64,000 bases of DNA from Streptomyces fungicidicus (GCF_003665435.1 NZ_CP023407.1:6311501-6375500); one strand, 5' to 3'; counted from the stretch's first letter, positions 34,613 to 46,810 are shown. Notes: generated by a model from the letters alone, not told the origin. Translations and numbers: made by a program.

Positions 34613-34657
34613 GCGCGAGTCGTTCCCTTCCTGCTCCCAGCGGTGCCTGCCGCCCTG

Positions 34658-35137
34658 TCACGTCGTCGGCGCCGGGCTCCCCGAAGCCGGACCGCCCCGC
34701 TCGGCGAGCCCAGGGAAGGCTACGCTCCGGCTGCTCCAGCGCACCGACCGCACCGCCGCCTCCCGCATCGCGTCGGCCGCCTCCCGGCGCCGTTCGCCCG
34801 TGCCGGCACGCACCAGGTCGCCGTACACCCCGGCCACCCGGTCCTCCAGCTCCGCCGCCAGCCGGACCGCCGCCGCAGCGTCAGGCACCTGGAACGGCAG
34901 CGCGTACCCCGCGGCGGCCGCCACCGGCTCGCCGCCCACGTCCTTCACCGCGCGCACCAGCGCGTCCCTGCGCGCCCGGTGCGCGTCGTACGCCGTACGC
35001 GCCTCGGGGCGCCGGTCCTTGCCGATCCGCCCGCCGACGACCCCGTAGCCGTACACCGCGGCGTGCTCCGCGGCCAGCGCCGCCTGCAGGGCCCGCAGTT
35101 CCCGGTCCTTCGCCTCGCGCGCCTCACTCACCGTCAT
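34658..35137 (-). CDS. Ferritin-like DUF4439 protein
   Basis: A 159-residue, largely helical protein. AALAAEHAAVYGYGVVG and the later AAELEDRVAGVYGDLV are the paired helices of the DUF4439 ferritin-like group. The ATG overlaps the stop of the upstream lipoprotein gene by 4 nt, so the two are translationally coupled. No signal peptide is seen. Metal binding is possible for this fold, but the classic EXXH pairs are not obvious. Confidence 0.75.
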   Translation of the reverse strand: MTVSEAREAKDRELRALQAALAAEHAAVYGYGVVGGRIGKDRRPEARTAYDAHRARRDALVRAVKDVGGEPVAAAAGYALPFQVPDAAAAVRLAAELEDRVAGVYGDLVRAGTGERRREAADAMREAAVRSVRWSSRSVAFPGLAERGGPASGSPAPTT

Positions 35138-35691
35138 GCCTCCGTCAGCAGATACACATGCGCCGCGCCGGCCGCCGCGACCGAGGCCAGCAGCCGCGCC
35201 AGCTCACCCGGCGCGTCCAGCAGCGCCTTCACGCGCCGGTCGGCGATCTCCCGCTCTGCGGCCGCCAGTTCGGCGAGGGCGTCCTTCGGCTTCGCGGGCA
35301 CCGCGGCCGGGGAGGCGCTCGGGCCCGCCTTCCCGGAACCCGGCGTCCCGGAAGCGGAAGCGGAAGCGGAAGCGGAGGGCGACGGCGAGGAATCCGCCGT
35401 GCCCCCGAACGCCTCCGCATGCCGCACGACCTCCGCGCGCAGCGGCCGCAGCCGCTCCGCCAGCTTCGGGTGCGCGGCCACGACGGCGTCGTACCGCGCG
35501 ACCAGCTCCCCGCTGTCCCGGGCCGCACGCGCGCGGGCCCGGTCGGCGGCCGAAGGGCGGCTGCCGCCGCCGGCCCCGGAGTCCCCGGGCCCTGCGGAAC
35601 AGCCCGCCACCAGAAGGGCCGCGGGGGCGACGGCGAGCAGACTCCTTCTGCGCGGCCCCGAACGGGCGCGCGGAGACGGGGGGAACGACAC
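35134..35691 (-). CDS. Small Ser/Ala-rich lipoprotein
   Basis: A 185-residue exported lipoprotein. The N-terminus is arginine-rich, followed by LLAVAPAALLVAGC, a clear lipobox with lipidation at the Cys. The mature part is charged and helical, with a SASASASASG linker encoded by a 6-bp tandem repeat near 35352-35375. GTG 35691 follows a CGAGGAC RBS. It is coupled to the ferritin-like gene and divergent from rimP. Its function is unknown. Confidence 0.75.
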   Translation of the reverse strand: MSFPPSPRARSGPRRRSLLAVAPAALLVAGCSAGPGDSGAGGGSRPSAADRARARAARDSGELVARYDAVVAAHPKLAERLRPLRAEVVRHAEAFGGTADSSPSPSASASASASGTPGSGKAGPSASPAAVPAKPKDALAELAAAEREIADRRVKALLDAPGELARLLASVAAAGAAHVYLLTEA

Positions 35692-35897
35692 GGCACACGT
35701 CCTCGGGGGGTTCGTACGAACGCAGCGACGAAAAGGGAGGGCCGGGGCCCGTGATCACGGTACCCGTGAGCCCGCCCGGTGGCGCTCAGCGGCACCCTGT
35801 GTGACCGGTGGACAGCAACACCCTCCGCGACCGGATACCCTTTGACCAGACACGCGCACCGTCCCACAACAGCACACGCGGCCGAGGAGTCACCCGG

Positions 35898-36419
35898 ATG
35901 AGCACCACCCAGAGCGAGAGGCTTCGAGCACTTCTGGAACCGCTCGTCAGCTCCCAGGGCCTGGATCTCGAAGAGATCGCCGTGGACTCGGTCGGCCGCA
36001 AGCGTGTGCTGCGCGTCGTCGTCGACTCCGACACCGGAGCGGACCTGGACCGGATCGCCGATGTGAGCCGCGCGCTCTCGGCGAAGCTCGACGAGACCGA
36101 CGCGATGGGCAGCGCGGAGTACACCCTCGAGGTCGGAACCCCGGGCGCGGAGCGCCTCCTGACCGAGCACCGGCACTACGTGCGCGCCACCGGCCGCCTG
36201 GTGCGGTTCCAGCTGGCCGAGGGCGGCGAACTGGACGCGAGGATCCTGCGGGCCGACGACGAGGGACTCGACCTCGAGGTGCCCGGAGTGAAGGGCCGCA
36301 AGGCCACCGCGCGCAGACTCGCCTTCGACGACATCACCAGGGCGCGCGTCCAGGTCGAGTTCAACCGCAAGGACGACGCGTCCGACAAGAAGAACGACGA
36401 GAAGGAAGAGGAGGCGTAA
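35898..36419 (+). CDS. rimP: Ribosome maturation factor RimP
   Basis: A 173-residue protein needed for 30S subunit maturation. The N-terminal domain has LDLEEIAVDSVGRKRVLRVVVD, and a C-terminal SH3-like domain and an acidic/lysine tail follow. ATG 35898 fits the usual N-terminus; an open frame 30 codons upstream has no RBS. It is the first gene of the nusA-infB operon, with 2 nt to nusA. Confidence 0.93.
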   Translation: MSTTQSERLRALLEPLVSSQGLDLEEIAVDSVGRKRVLRVVVDSDTGADLDRIADVSRALSAKLDETDAMGSAEYTLEVGTPGAERLLTEHRHYVRATGRLVRFQLAEGGELDARILRADDEGLDLEVPGVKGRKATARRLAFDDITRARVQVEFNRKDDASDKKNDEKEEEA

Positions 36420-36421
36420 TC

Positions 36422-37420
36422 GTGGACATCGACATGAGTGCTCTTCGGCTCTTGGTACGGGAGAAGGAGATCTCCCTCGAACTGCTGGTCGAGGCGATCG
36501 AATCGGCCCTCCTCATCGCCTACCACCGCACCGAGGGAAGCCGCCGGCACGCGCGCGTGGAGCTCAACCGGGAGACCGGACATGTGACCGTGTGGGCGAA
36601 GGAGGACCCCGAGGACCTCGAGGAGGGCCAGGAGGCCCGCGAGTTCGACGACACCCCGTCCGGCTTCGGCCGTATCGCCGCCACCACGGCCAAGCAGGTC
36701 ATCCTGCAGCGCCTGCGCGACGCCGAGGACGACGCGACGCTCGGCGAGTACGCCGGCCGCGAGGGCGACATCGTCACCGGCGTGGTCCAGCAGGGCCGCG
36801 ACCCGAAGAACGTGCTGGTCGACATCGGCAAGCTGGAGGCCATCCTGCCGGTGCAGGAGCAGGTCCCCGGCGAGACCTACCCGCACGGCATGCGGCTGCG
36901 GTCGTACGTCGTCCGGGTGGCCAAGGGCGTCCGCGGCCCGTCCGTGACGCTGTCGCGCACGCACCCCAACCTGGTGAAGAAGCTGTTCGCCCTCGAGGTG
37001 CCGGAGATCGCCGACGGCTCCGTGGAGATCTCCGCGATCGCCCGTGAGGCCGGTCACCGCACGAAGATCGCCGTCCGTTCCACCCGGTCGGGCCTGAACG
37101 CCAAGGGAGCCTGCATCGGCCCCATGGGAGGCCGGGTGCGCAACGTGATGGGTGAACTGAACGGCGAGAAGATCGACATCGTCGACTGGTCCGACGACCC
37201 GGCCGAGATGGTGGCGAACGCCCTGTCGCCGGCCCGGGTCTCCCGGGTGGACATCGTCGACATGGCCGCCCGGTCCGCCCGGGTGACCGTGCCGGACTAC
37301 CAGCTGTCCCTGGCGATCGGCAAGGAGGGGCAGAACGCCCGCCTCGCCGCCCGTCTGACCGGCTGGCGTATCGACATCCGGCCGGACACCGAGCAGTCCG
37401 GGGACCAGGCCGGGGAATAG
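36422..37420 (+). CDS. nusA: Transcription termination/antitermination factor NusA
   Basis: A 332-residue short-form NusA. It has an N-terminal RNAP-binding domain, an S1 domain (about residues 120-190, GDIVTGVVQQGRDPKNVLVDIG) and two KH domains with NAKGACIGPMGGRVRN and LAIGKEGQNARLAARLTGW. It lacks the C-terminal acidic repeats of E. coli NusA, as is usual in actinobacteria. It starts at GTG 2 nt after rimP. Confidence 0.96.
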   Translation: MDIDMSALRLLVREKEISLELLVEAIESALLIAYHRTEGSRRHARVELNRETGHVTVWAKEDPEDLEEGQEAREFDDTPSGFGRIAATTAKQVILQRLRDAEDDATLGEYAGREGDIVTGVVQQGRDPKNVLVDIGKLEAILPVQEQVPGETYPHGMRLRSYVVRVAKGVRGPSVTLSRTHPNLVKKLFALEVPEIADGSVEISAIAREAGHRTKIAVRSTRSGLNAKGACIGPMGGRVRNVMGELNGEKIDIVDWSDDPAEMVANALSPARVSRVDIVDMAARSARVTVPDYQLSLAIGKEGQNARLAARLTGWRIDIRPDTEQSGDQAGE

Positions 37421-37522
37421 ATCCAAGCCGCGCGTCGCTGAGATCACGACAGCTTCACGCGCGGCGAGTGTTCGATTCTTGCCCCCAGGGGGTGAGGTCG
37501 GTCCGGGGAGGTAGACTGAGGA

Positions 37523-37538
37523 GTGTCTGGCCGGACAC
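37523..37538. promoter_or_regulatory. 16-bp inverted repeat covering the ylxR start codon
   Basis: GTGTCTGGCCGGACAC is fully self-complementary except for one T-G pair. It begins with the start codon itself. It could hide the start in an mRNA stem or bind a protein. Confidence 0.4.
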
Positions 37539-37804
37539 GTGCTGGCGTATGCCCTGAGCGCACTTGCGTGGGGTGCCGGGAGCGAGCGGTCAAGAGCGAG
37601 CTGCTGCGGATCGTGGTGATCGAGGACGCGTGCGTCCCTGATCCTCGCGGTACGCTTCCCGGCCGGGGTGCGTACGTACACCCCGCCCCGGTCTGTCTCG
37701 ACCAGGCAGTGCGCCGCAGGGCGTTCCCGCGGGCGCTCCGCGTCCCGGGACCGCTCGACGTAAAGGCGTTGCGCCACTACGTCGAGCAGGCACAAGGTTG
37801 CTGA
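37523..37804 (+). CDS. ylxR: YlxR-family (DUF448) nucleic-acid-binding protein
   Basis: A 93-residue basic protein between nusA and infB, the family's conserved position. RTCVGCRERAVKSELLRI and GRGAYVHP are the family signatures. YlxR proteins bind RNA or nucleoid DNA, and in some bacteria affect RNase P or transcription. The GTG start lies inside a 16-bp inverted repeat and follows TGAGGAG. Confidence 0.93.
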   Translation: MSGRTRAGVCPERTCVGCRERAVKSELLRIVVIEDACVPDPRGTLPGRGAYVHPAPVCLDQAVRRRAFPRALRVPGPLDVKALRHYVEQAQGC

Positions 37805-37906
37805 GCAGCGGCTTTTCGCCGACTGGACAGGCAACACGGTAAGAACGCCGCGCGGAACCCGCCGCGCGGCCTGGTACCTCGCGAGTCGAAAGCAGGTCGA
37901 GATTGC

Positions 37907-37975
37907 GATGAGCACTCGATGAGTACGCGATGAGTACGCCCATGAACTAGCGACGGTCCGGACGCAACCCGGACC
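37907..37975 (+). promoter_or_regulatory. infB leader: three 11-bp tandem repeats and a stem-loop
   Basis: GATGAGCACTC, GATGAGTACGC and GATGAGTACGC follow one another at 37907-37939. Next, GGTCCGG (37955-37961) pairs with CCGGACC (37969-37975) around a 7-nt loop, just before the infB RBS. The 184 bp between ylxR and infB contain no gene. An RNA control element is possible; a promoter could also be here. Confidence 0.4.
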
Positions 37976-37988
37976 TCAGAGGAGCGAA

Positions 37989-41072
<3,084 letters not shown>

Positions 41073-41087
41073 CACCCCTCGGCGTGT

Positions 41088-41121
41088 GCCGGCCGGCGGG
41101 ACCGCGGTCCCGCCGGCCGGC
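41088..41121. terminator. 34-bp perfect inverted repeat after infB
   Basis: The 17 bases 41088-41104 are the exact reverse complement of 41105-41121, so the hairpin has an almost closed loop. It lies 15 bp after the infB stop codon. Readthrough or a new promoter would be needed for the genes that follow. Confidence 0.75.
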
Positions 41122-41264
41122 TCGTGTGTGCGGGGGCGGCGGCGTCCCGGCGGGCGCAATATCCGTCGATCGCCGCACCCCCTTCGTTGTACGGTTCTGG
41201 TGTCCCTGCCCACCACGGAGGGCGGGGCACCGATCCCGTACCGGCGGGTGAACCGGCTGCACAC

Positions 41265-41558
41265 ATGTATGTGGGGACACTGTCCTTCGACCTCCTCCTC
41301 GGCGACGTACGGTCGCTGAAGGAGAAGCGCTCCGTCGTCCGCCCGATCGTCGCCGAGCTCCAGCGCAAGTACGCGGTGAGCGCGGCCGAGGTGGACCACA
41401 TGAACCTCCATCGCAGGGCGGTCATCGCACTGGCGATGGTTTCCGGCGACGCGGGGCACCTGAGTGACGTACTGGACCGGTGCGAGCGGCTGGTCGCCGG
41501 GCGCCCGGAGGTGGAGCTGCTGTCCGTCAGGCGGCGCTTCCACGGCGAAGACGACTGA
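41265..41558 (+). CDS. DUF503 (YlxP-like) protein
   Basis: A 97-residue protein starting at ATG 41265 (MYVGTLSFDLLLGDVRSLKEKRS). This opening and the KYAVSAAEV segment identify the DUF503/YlxP family, which sits between infB and rbfA in many Gram-positives. The role is thought to relate to ribosome assembly or translation, but is not established. RbfA follows 49 bp later. Confidence 0.88.
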   Translation: MYVGTLSFDLLLGDVRSLKEKRSVVRPIVAELQRKYAVSAAEVDHMNLHRRAVIALAMVSGDAGHLSDVLDRCERLVAGRPEVELLSVRRRFHGEDD

Positions 41559-41607
41559 CGACCAGAGCTTTCGAGAACACAGACAGGAAAGAACGGGAGA
41601 CGGACCA

Positions 41608-42057
41608 GTGGCCGACAACGCGCGGGCGAAAAGGCTGGCGGACCTCATCCGAGAGGTGGTGGCCCAGAAGCTGCAGCGCGGGATCAAGGACCCGCGGCTC
41701 GGCACGCACGTCACCATCACGGACACCCGGGTCACGGGCGACCTCAGGGAGGCGACCGTCTTCTACACGGTGTACGGGGACGACGAGGAGCGGAAGGCCG
41801 CCGCGGCCGGGCTGGAGAGCGCCAAGGGCATCCTGCGCTCCGAGGTGGGACGTGCGGCGGGCGTGAAGTTCACGCCGACCCTGACCTTCGTCATGGACGC
41901 CCTGCCGGACACGGCGCGCAACATCGAGGACCTCCTCGACCGGGCGCGCCAGTCCGACGAGAAGGTGCGCGAGGCGTCAGCGGGCGCCAAGTACGCCGGC
42001 GAGGCCGACCCGTACCGCAAGCCGGACGACGACGAGACGGACGACACCGCCGAATGA
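41608..42057 (+). CDS. rbfA: Ribosome-binding factor A
   Basis: A 149-residue cold-shock/30S-maturation factor that acts on the 16S rRNA 5' region. The KH-like fold contains KRLADLIREVVAQKLQRGIKD and GVKFTPTLTFV. The C-terminal tail is acidic and charged. GTG 41608 follows GGGAGA. The stop overlaps the truB ATG by 4 nt. Confidence 0.95.
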   Translation: MADNARAKRLADLIREVVAQKLQRGIKDPRLGTHVTITDTRVTGDLREATVFYTVYGDDEERKAAAAGLESAKGILRSEVGRAAGVKFTPTLTFVMDALPDTARNIEDLLDRARQSDEKVREASAGAKYAGEADPYRKPDDDETDDTAE

Positions 42058-42959
42058 CGCAGAAGCACACCACGCCCGACGGCCTTGTCATCGTCGACAA
42101 GCCGTCGGGCTTCACTTCGCACGACGTGGTCGCCAAGATGCGCGGCATCGCCCGCACCCGGCGCGTCGGCCACGCCGGCACACTCGACCCGATGGCGACG
42201 GGCGTCCTGGTCCTCGGCGTCGAGCGGGCCACCAAGCTCCTCGGCCACCTCGCGCTGACGGAGAAGGAGTACCTGGGCACCGTCCGGCTCGGGCAGAACA
42301 CCCTCACCGACGACGCCGAGGGGGAGATCATCTCCTCCGCCGACGCCTCCGGGATCACCCGCGAGGCCGTCGACGCCGGTGTCGCCAAGCTGACCGGCGA
42401 CATCATGCAGGTGCCGTCGAAGGTCAGCGCCATCAAGATCAACGGGGTGCGCTCGTACAAGCGCGCCCGTGAGGGCGAGGAGTTCGAGATCCCCGCCCGC
42501 CCGGTCACCGTCTCCTCCTTCGCCGTGTACGACGTCCGGGCCGCGGTCGCCGAGGACGGCACCCCCGTGCTCGACCTGGTGGTGTCGGTCGTCTGCTCCT
42601 CCGGCACGTACATCCGCGCCCTCGCCCGCGACCTGGGCGCCGACCTGGGTGTCGGGGGCCACCTCACCGCGCTGCGCAGGACCCGCGTCGGCCCGTACAA
42701 GCTGGACTCCGCGCGGACGCTGGACCAGCTGCAGCAGGACCTGAAGGTGATGCCGGTCGCCGAGGCCGCCGCCGCAGCGTTCCCGCGCTGGGACGTCGAG
42801 GAGCGGCGGGCCAGGCTGCTCGTCAACGGGGTGCGGCTGGAGATGCCCGAGGAGTACGCCGGCTCCGGAGCGGTGGCCGTCTTCGGGCCCGGGGGCAGGT
42901 TGCTGGCTCTCGTGGAGGAGCAGCGGGGCAAGGCCAAGAGCCTGGCCGTCTTCGCCTGA
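42054..42959 (+). CDS. truB: tRNA pseudouridine(55) synthase
   Basis: A 301-residue enzyme that makes pseudouridine 55 in the T-loop of tRNAs. The catalytic Asp45 lies in GHAGTLDPMATGVL. KVSAIKINGVRSYKRAREG and SGTYIRALARDLG are further family motifs, and a PUA-like C-terminal domain follows. It overlaps rbfA. Confidence 0.96.
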   Translation: MTQKHTTPDGLVIVDKPSGFTSHDVVAKMRGIARTRRVGHAGTLDPMATGVLVLGVERATKLLGHLALTEKEYLGTVRLGQNTLTDDAEGEIISSADASGITREAVDAGVAKLTGDIMQVPSKVSAIKINGVRSYKRAREGEEFEIPARPVTVSSFAVYDVRAAVAEDGTPVLDLVVSVVCSSGTYIRALARDLGADLGVGGHLTALRRTRVGPYKLDSARTLDQLQQDLKVMPVAEAAAAAFPRWDVEERRARLLVNGVRLEMPEEYAGSGAVAVFGPGGRLLALVEEQRGKAKSLAVFA

Positions 42960-42960
42960 C

Positions 42961-43024
42961 GGACCGTGGGGCTCCGCCCGCGGAGCGGCGCCACGGGGAT
43001 GGACATGCCGCCGCTCCACGGTCC
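42961..43024 (+). terminator. Nested hairpin after truB
   Basis: GGACCGTGG (42961-42969) pairs with CCACGGTCC (43016-43024). Between them, GCTCCGC and GCGGAGC form an inner stem. It follows the truB stop directly. The remaining 180 bp up to 43207 should hold the promoter of the next gene; I see no clear -35/-10. Confidence 0.6.
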
Positions 43025-43207
43025 CCCTCGGTTCCCCCACCCCTAGGGTGTATCCATCCACCCCCGCCTGTTCACCCGTAAGTGCGGGCGCTCGGAGTGA
43101 AGCGGGGGAGTGGAAGGGGGCGCGTTCGAAGGACGATCTGGCCCCGCTGATCATTCCGGCCCTAATGTCGCGGACAAGGGCACGGACGCACAGCGGGAGG
43201 CGAGACG

Positions 43208-46200
43208 ATGCCGTCCCAAGATGAACCCCGTCATACGCGGGAGACCCCCAGTGACCTCGCGGGGCTCCCCGGCGGCCCGGCCGCCGACGTCCTGGTCCGG
43301 GTGCACGACCTGGCCGGCAGGCCGCGCGGTACCGGCTTCATGGCCGACCACCACGGGACGGTGCTCACCAGTCACGAGGCGGTCGACGGACTGCCCCGGC
43401 TCGTGCTGAGCGCCGGGGACCGCCACTGTGTGGTGACGGCCGACGCGGTGACCCCGCTGCCCGCGCTGGACCTGGCCCTCGTCCGCACCGAGGGCCTCGG
43501 CGTCGCACCGCTGCCGGTCACCGCGCGACGCGCGATCCGGCCCGGCGCCTATGTGCGGATCGCCGCCGGAGGCTGGCGTGAGGCGCGCGTGCTGGGCACC
43601 GGCGCCGTGACCTACACCGCCACCGACCGCCCCCACCTCCTCGGCCAAGCGCTGGAACTGGCGGTCGGCACCGCGGGCCGGGACGCGCTGCGCCTGGGCG
43701 GCGGAGCCGCCGGGGGCCCGGTGCTCGACGCCGTCACCGGCGCCGTGCTCGGCGTCCTCGGCACCGCGCTCCGCTCGGACAGCCGCGACGAGGGCTTCGC
43801 CGTACCGCTGCCCCCACCGGGTCCGGCCGCGGGGCCGCTCGCCGGGCTGCTCGCCGGCAACGCGGCGACGGTCCCGGCCTACGGCGCCGACCTCAACCTC
43901 GCCGGGGTGCGGGAACTCACGGCCGCCCCGGTGCTCCGGGCCGGGCCGACCGACGCCGTCGAGCCCGTCGAACGGCCCGCCGTCCTCGCCGAGTTCGCCG
44001 CGTTCGAGCGGGGCGGTGCCGCCGTGCTGGGCCTGGTCGGACCGCCCGGCAGCGGTCGTACGACGGAGCTCGCGGCGCTCGCCGCCCGCCGCCGTCGGGC
44101 CGGCCGGCCCACGCTGTGGCTGCGCGGCGCCGAACTGCGCGAGGACGACGGCTCGGTCGCGGACGCGGTCCGCCGCACCCTGGAACGGGCCGCCGTCGAC
44201 GTCGCGGCCTCCCGCCTCCCGTTCCCGGCCACCCCCGACGACCTCGGTGACCTGTGCCCGGAGCGACTCGCCGGGCTCGCCCGCGCGGCCGGCCACCCCC
44301 TGCTGGTGCTCCTCGACGGCCCCGAGGAGATGCCGCCCGTACCGGACCACCGCTTCGCCGAGTGGACCGCCGGGACCGCGCGGTGGCTCCGGGCGACGGG
44401 GGCCCGGCTGGTCGTGGCGTGCCGCGCGGAGCACTGGGAGGCGGCCGGGGTGCTCTTCCCGGCGGAACTGCTGCACGCGGGCGCCGACCGCCCCGACGGG
44501 TCACCCGCCCGTGTGTTCCTCGGAGATCTCACGGCGGAGGAAGCCCGCGAGGCCCGCGCCCGCCACGGCATCCCCGAGGGCGCCGTGGCCGGGGCCGACG
44601 CCCGCCACCCCCTGACCCTGCGGATGCTCTCGGAGCTCCCGGCCGCTCCCGCCGACACCCCCGTGGACCGCGACGAGGTGTTCGCGGCCCATCTGGACCT
44701 GAAGTGCCTGCGCGTCGCCGAACGCCTCGCCGCGGGGAACGGGGTCCGCGGCACCGCCGTGCGCCGGCTGGCCGCCAAGGTCGCCGGACAGGTGCACGAG
44801 GCCGCCCGGCGCGGCCTCGGCGCCGGGCACGGCGAGCTGGACCCGGAGACGTTCGACGCGGTGTTCCCGTGGGGGCCCGCCCCCGGACGGCTCGGCGGCG
44901 GCACCGGCTGGGCCCCGGCCGTCCTCGCCGAGGGCCTCCTCGTCCCCGCCGGGACGGCCGGCTACCGCTTCGCGGACGAGGAGCTCGCCGACTGGCTCCA
45001 GGGCACCCACCTCGATGTGGACGACGCGCTGCGCGCCCTGGTCCACGCCCCCCGTCCCGCCGCTCCGCCCGCCCTAGATGCGGCCGCCGAGGACAGCCCG
45101 CCGCCCAGCCGCCGCGTGCTGCCCGCTGCCGCCTGCGACCCGTGGACCGTCGCCGGACCCGACCCCTGGGCCGTCGCCGGCACCGACGCTCCGGCCGCCC
45201 GCGACGGCCTGCTCCCGGCGGTGTCCGTCCACCGGACCGACGCCGCCGTCATCCCGGTCCCGCACCACCGCGCCGGTGTCGTCGTCGAAGCCCTGCTGTT
45301 CCTCGCGCGGCGGCACGGGAGCCGCCGGCTCACCTCCCGGCTCACGGACCTGGTGCACGCCCTCGACGCGGACCTCGACTCCTGGTGGGCCGCCCACCTG
45401 CTCACCGGGACCCTGGCACGCGTGCCCGACGCGACTCCGTACACGGAGGTGCTGCGGCTGCTGGCCGACCGTGTCGTGGCCTGGCGGGAGCAGCGGCGGA
45501 CCGTGCCCTCCGTTCTGGGTCCGGCCTTCTGGACCGCCCTGCGGCTGCCGGCGGAAACGCGCTGCGCCCTGCTGCGCCGGCTCGTCCACGCCGACGGTCC
45601 CCCGTGCGAGAGCGGGCCCCGCTTCCTCGACGCCGCCGCGCACCTGCTGACCGCCGACCCCGCCGCCGTACTGCCTTGTCTGATCCGCTGGTTCGAGGAC
45701 GACCGGCCGCTGCCCGCCACCCCGCACGCGACCGTCGCGACCGCCGCGCAGGCGCTGCTGCACACCCACCGGCGCGCGGCCCCGGACCTGCTGACCGAGG
45801 CGCTCGCCGACAGCGGGCACCGCCGCGCCGACCAGCTGCTCACCGTGCTGACCGAGGAGGAGCCCGCGACGATGTGCCGGGCCGTCGACCGGTGGGCGAA
45901 GGACGGACGGCCCGCGCGCCGGGCCGCCGCCGTCACCTACGGACTGCGGGCCGCGCCGCACGCGCGCGACGCCGCCGACCGCACCCTGCTGAGATACGCG
46001 GCGCTCGCCGTGCTGGTCCGCTCCGCCGACCGTGAGCTGCACGGCGGCGCGCTCGCCCTCCTGGTCCGCGACCCCGACAGCAGGGACCGCCACCTCCGGC
46101 GGGCCCTGGACCGCTTCGCTGCCGGAGACCCGCTGCTCCCGCCGAGCGCGCTGACCGGCGCGCTGGAGACCCACCCGGAGCCCGTCCTCGACGCCTTCCG

Positions 46201-46810
46201 GGCCAGGCTGGGGGACGCGGACGCGAGCGAGTCGCTCCGGGCCCTCGCCGACGCCGTCACCCCCGCCCTGGCCCCCCGGGTGGCCGCACTCGTGCGGGAG
46301 GCGGTGGAGCGGCGGCCGGAGCTGGCGGGGCACGTCGCCGCCTACGCCGACGGACGACTCGACCAGGGCCCCGCCGCCCGCGCCGTACAGCGCACACTCC
46401 TCACCGTCCTGCTCGACGGCGGCCCGCGTCCCCTCCGCCTGGCCCTCGCCGGTGTCCTCGCCGCCCCCGGGACCCCGGCCTCCCGACCCCTGCGCCGCGA
46501 ACTGCTGGAGACCCTGCTCGGCGGCGAGTCCGACCCCTGCGTCCTGGAGGCGGTGCTGCGCACCGCCGTCCGGAACACCGGCCCCGAGCCGCGCGTCCTC
46601 GTCCACCGCACCGGTCTGCTCCTCGTCCGCACCCCGGAGGGAGCCGCCCGCTTCGACGGCTGCCTGGCCGACCTGGCCCGCCATGTCCCGGGCTTCGCGG
46701 CGACGGTGGCCGGCTGGCTGGCGGACGCCCCGCGCGAGTGGGCCGCGCTCGTGGGACCCGCCGCCCGGCGCGTGATCGAGGAGCCCGCGGGAGCGGTCGT
46801 CCCCGCCTGA
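43208..46810 (+). CDS. Trypsin-like domain (serine lost) fused to a STAND-type NTPase with helical repeats
   Basis: A 1,200-residue protein of unknown function. Residues 25-215 look like a chymotrypsin-fold domain: His56 in TSHEAVDG, Asp88 in LDLALV, but the serine site reads GAAGGPV (Ala168) where GDSGGPV is expected. A STAND/NACHT-like NTPase follows, with Walker A GPPGSGRT at 278-285, a Walker B LLVLLDGPEE near 365, and VACRAEHW as sensor-1 near 402. The remaining 700 residues are leucine- and alanine-rich helical units resembling HEAT/ARM repeats. No signal peptide or membrane helix is visible. It sits between truB and ribF. Such combinations are known from bacterial conflict and signalling proteins, but that role is inference here. 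Confidence 0.65.
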   Translation: MPSQDEPRHTRETPSDLAGLPGGPAADVLVRVHDLAGRPRGTGFMADHHGTVLTSHEAVDGLPRLVLSAGDRHCVVTADAVTPLPALDLALVRTEGLGVAPLPVTARRAIRPGAYVRIAAGGWREARVLGTGAVTYTATDRPHLLGQALELAVGTAGRDALRLGGGAAGGPVLDAVTGAVLGVLGTALRSDSRDEGFAVPLPPPGPAAGPLAGLLAGNAATVPAYGADLNLAGVRELTAAPVLRAGPTDAVEPVERPAVLAEFAAFERGGAAVLGLVGPPGSGRTTELAALAARRRRAGRPTLWLRGAELREDDGSVADAVRRTLERAAVDVAASRLPFPATPDDLGDLCPERLAGLARAAGHPLLVLLDGPEEMPPVPDHRFAEWTAGTARWLRATGARLVVACRAEHWEAAGVLFPAELLHAGADRPDGSPARVFLGDLTAEEAREARARHGIPEGAVAGADARHPLTLRMLSELPAAPADTPVDRDEVFAAHLDLKCLRVAERLAAGNGVRGTAVRRLAAKVAGQVHEAARRGLGAGHGELDPETFDAVFPWGPAPGRLGGGTGWAPAVLAEGLLVPAGTAGYRFADEELADWLQGTHLDVDDALRALVHAPRPAAPPALDAAAEDSPPPSRRVLPAAACDPWTVAGPDPWAVAGTDAPAARDGLLPAVSVHRTDAAVIPVPHHRAGVVVEALLFLARRHGSRRLTSRLTDLVHALDADLDSWWAAHLLTGTLARVPDATPYTEVLRLLADRVVAWREQRRTVPSVLGPAFWTALRLPAETRCALLRRLVHADGPPCESGPRFLDAAAHLLTADPAAVLPCLIRWFEDDRPLPATPHATVATAAQALLHTHRRAAPDLLTEALADSGHRRADQLLTVLTEEEPATMCRAVDRWAKDGRPARRAAAVTYGLRAAPHARDAADRTLLRYAALAVLVRSADRELHGGALALLVRDPDSRDRHLRRALDRFAAGDPLLPPSALTGALETHPEPVLDAFRARLGDADASESLRALADAVTPALAPRVAALVREAVERRPELAGHVAAYADGRLDQGPAARAVQRTLLTVLLDGGPRPLRLALAGVLAAPGTPASRPLRRELLETLLGGESDPCVLEAVLRTAVRNTGPEPRVLVHRTGLLLVRTPEGAARFDGCLADLARHVPGFAATVAGWLADAPREWAALVGPAARRVIEEPAGAVVPA

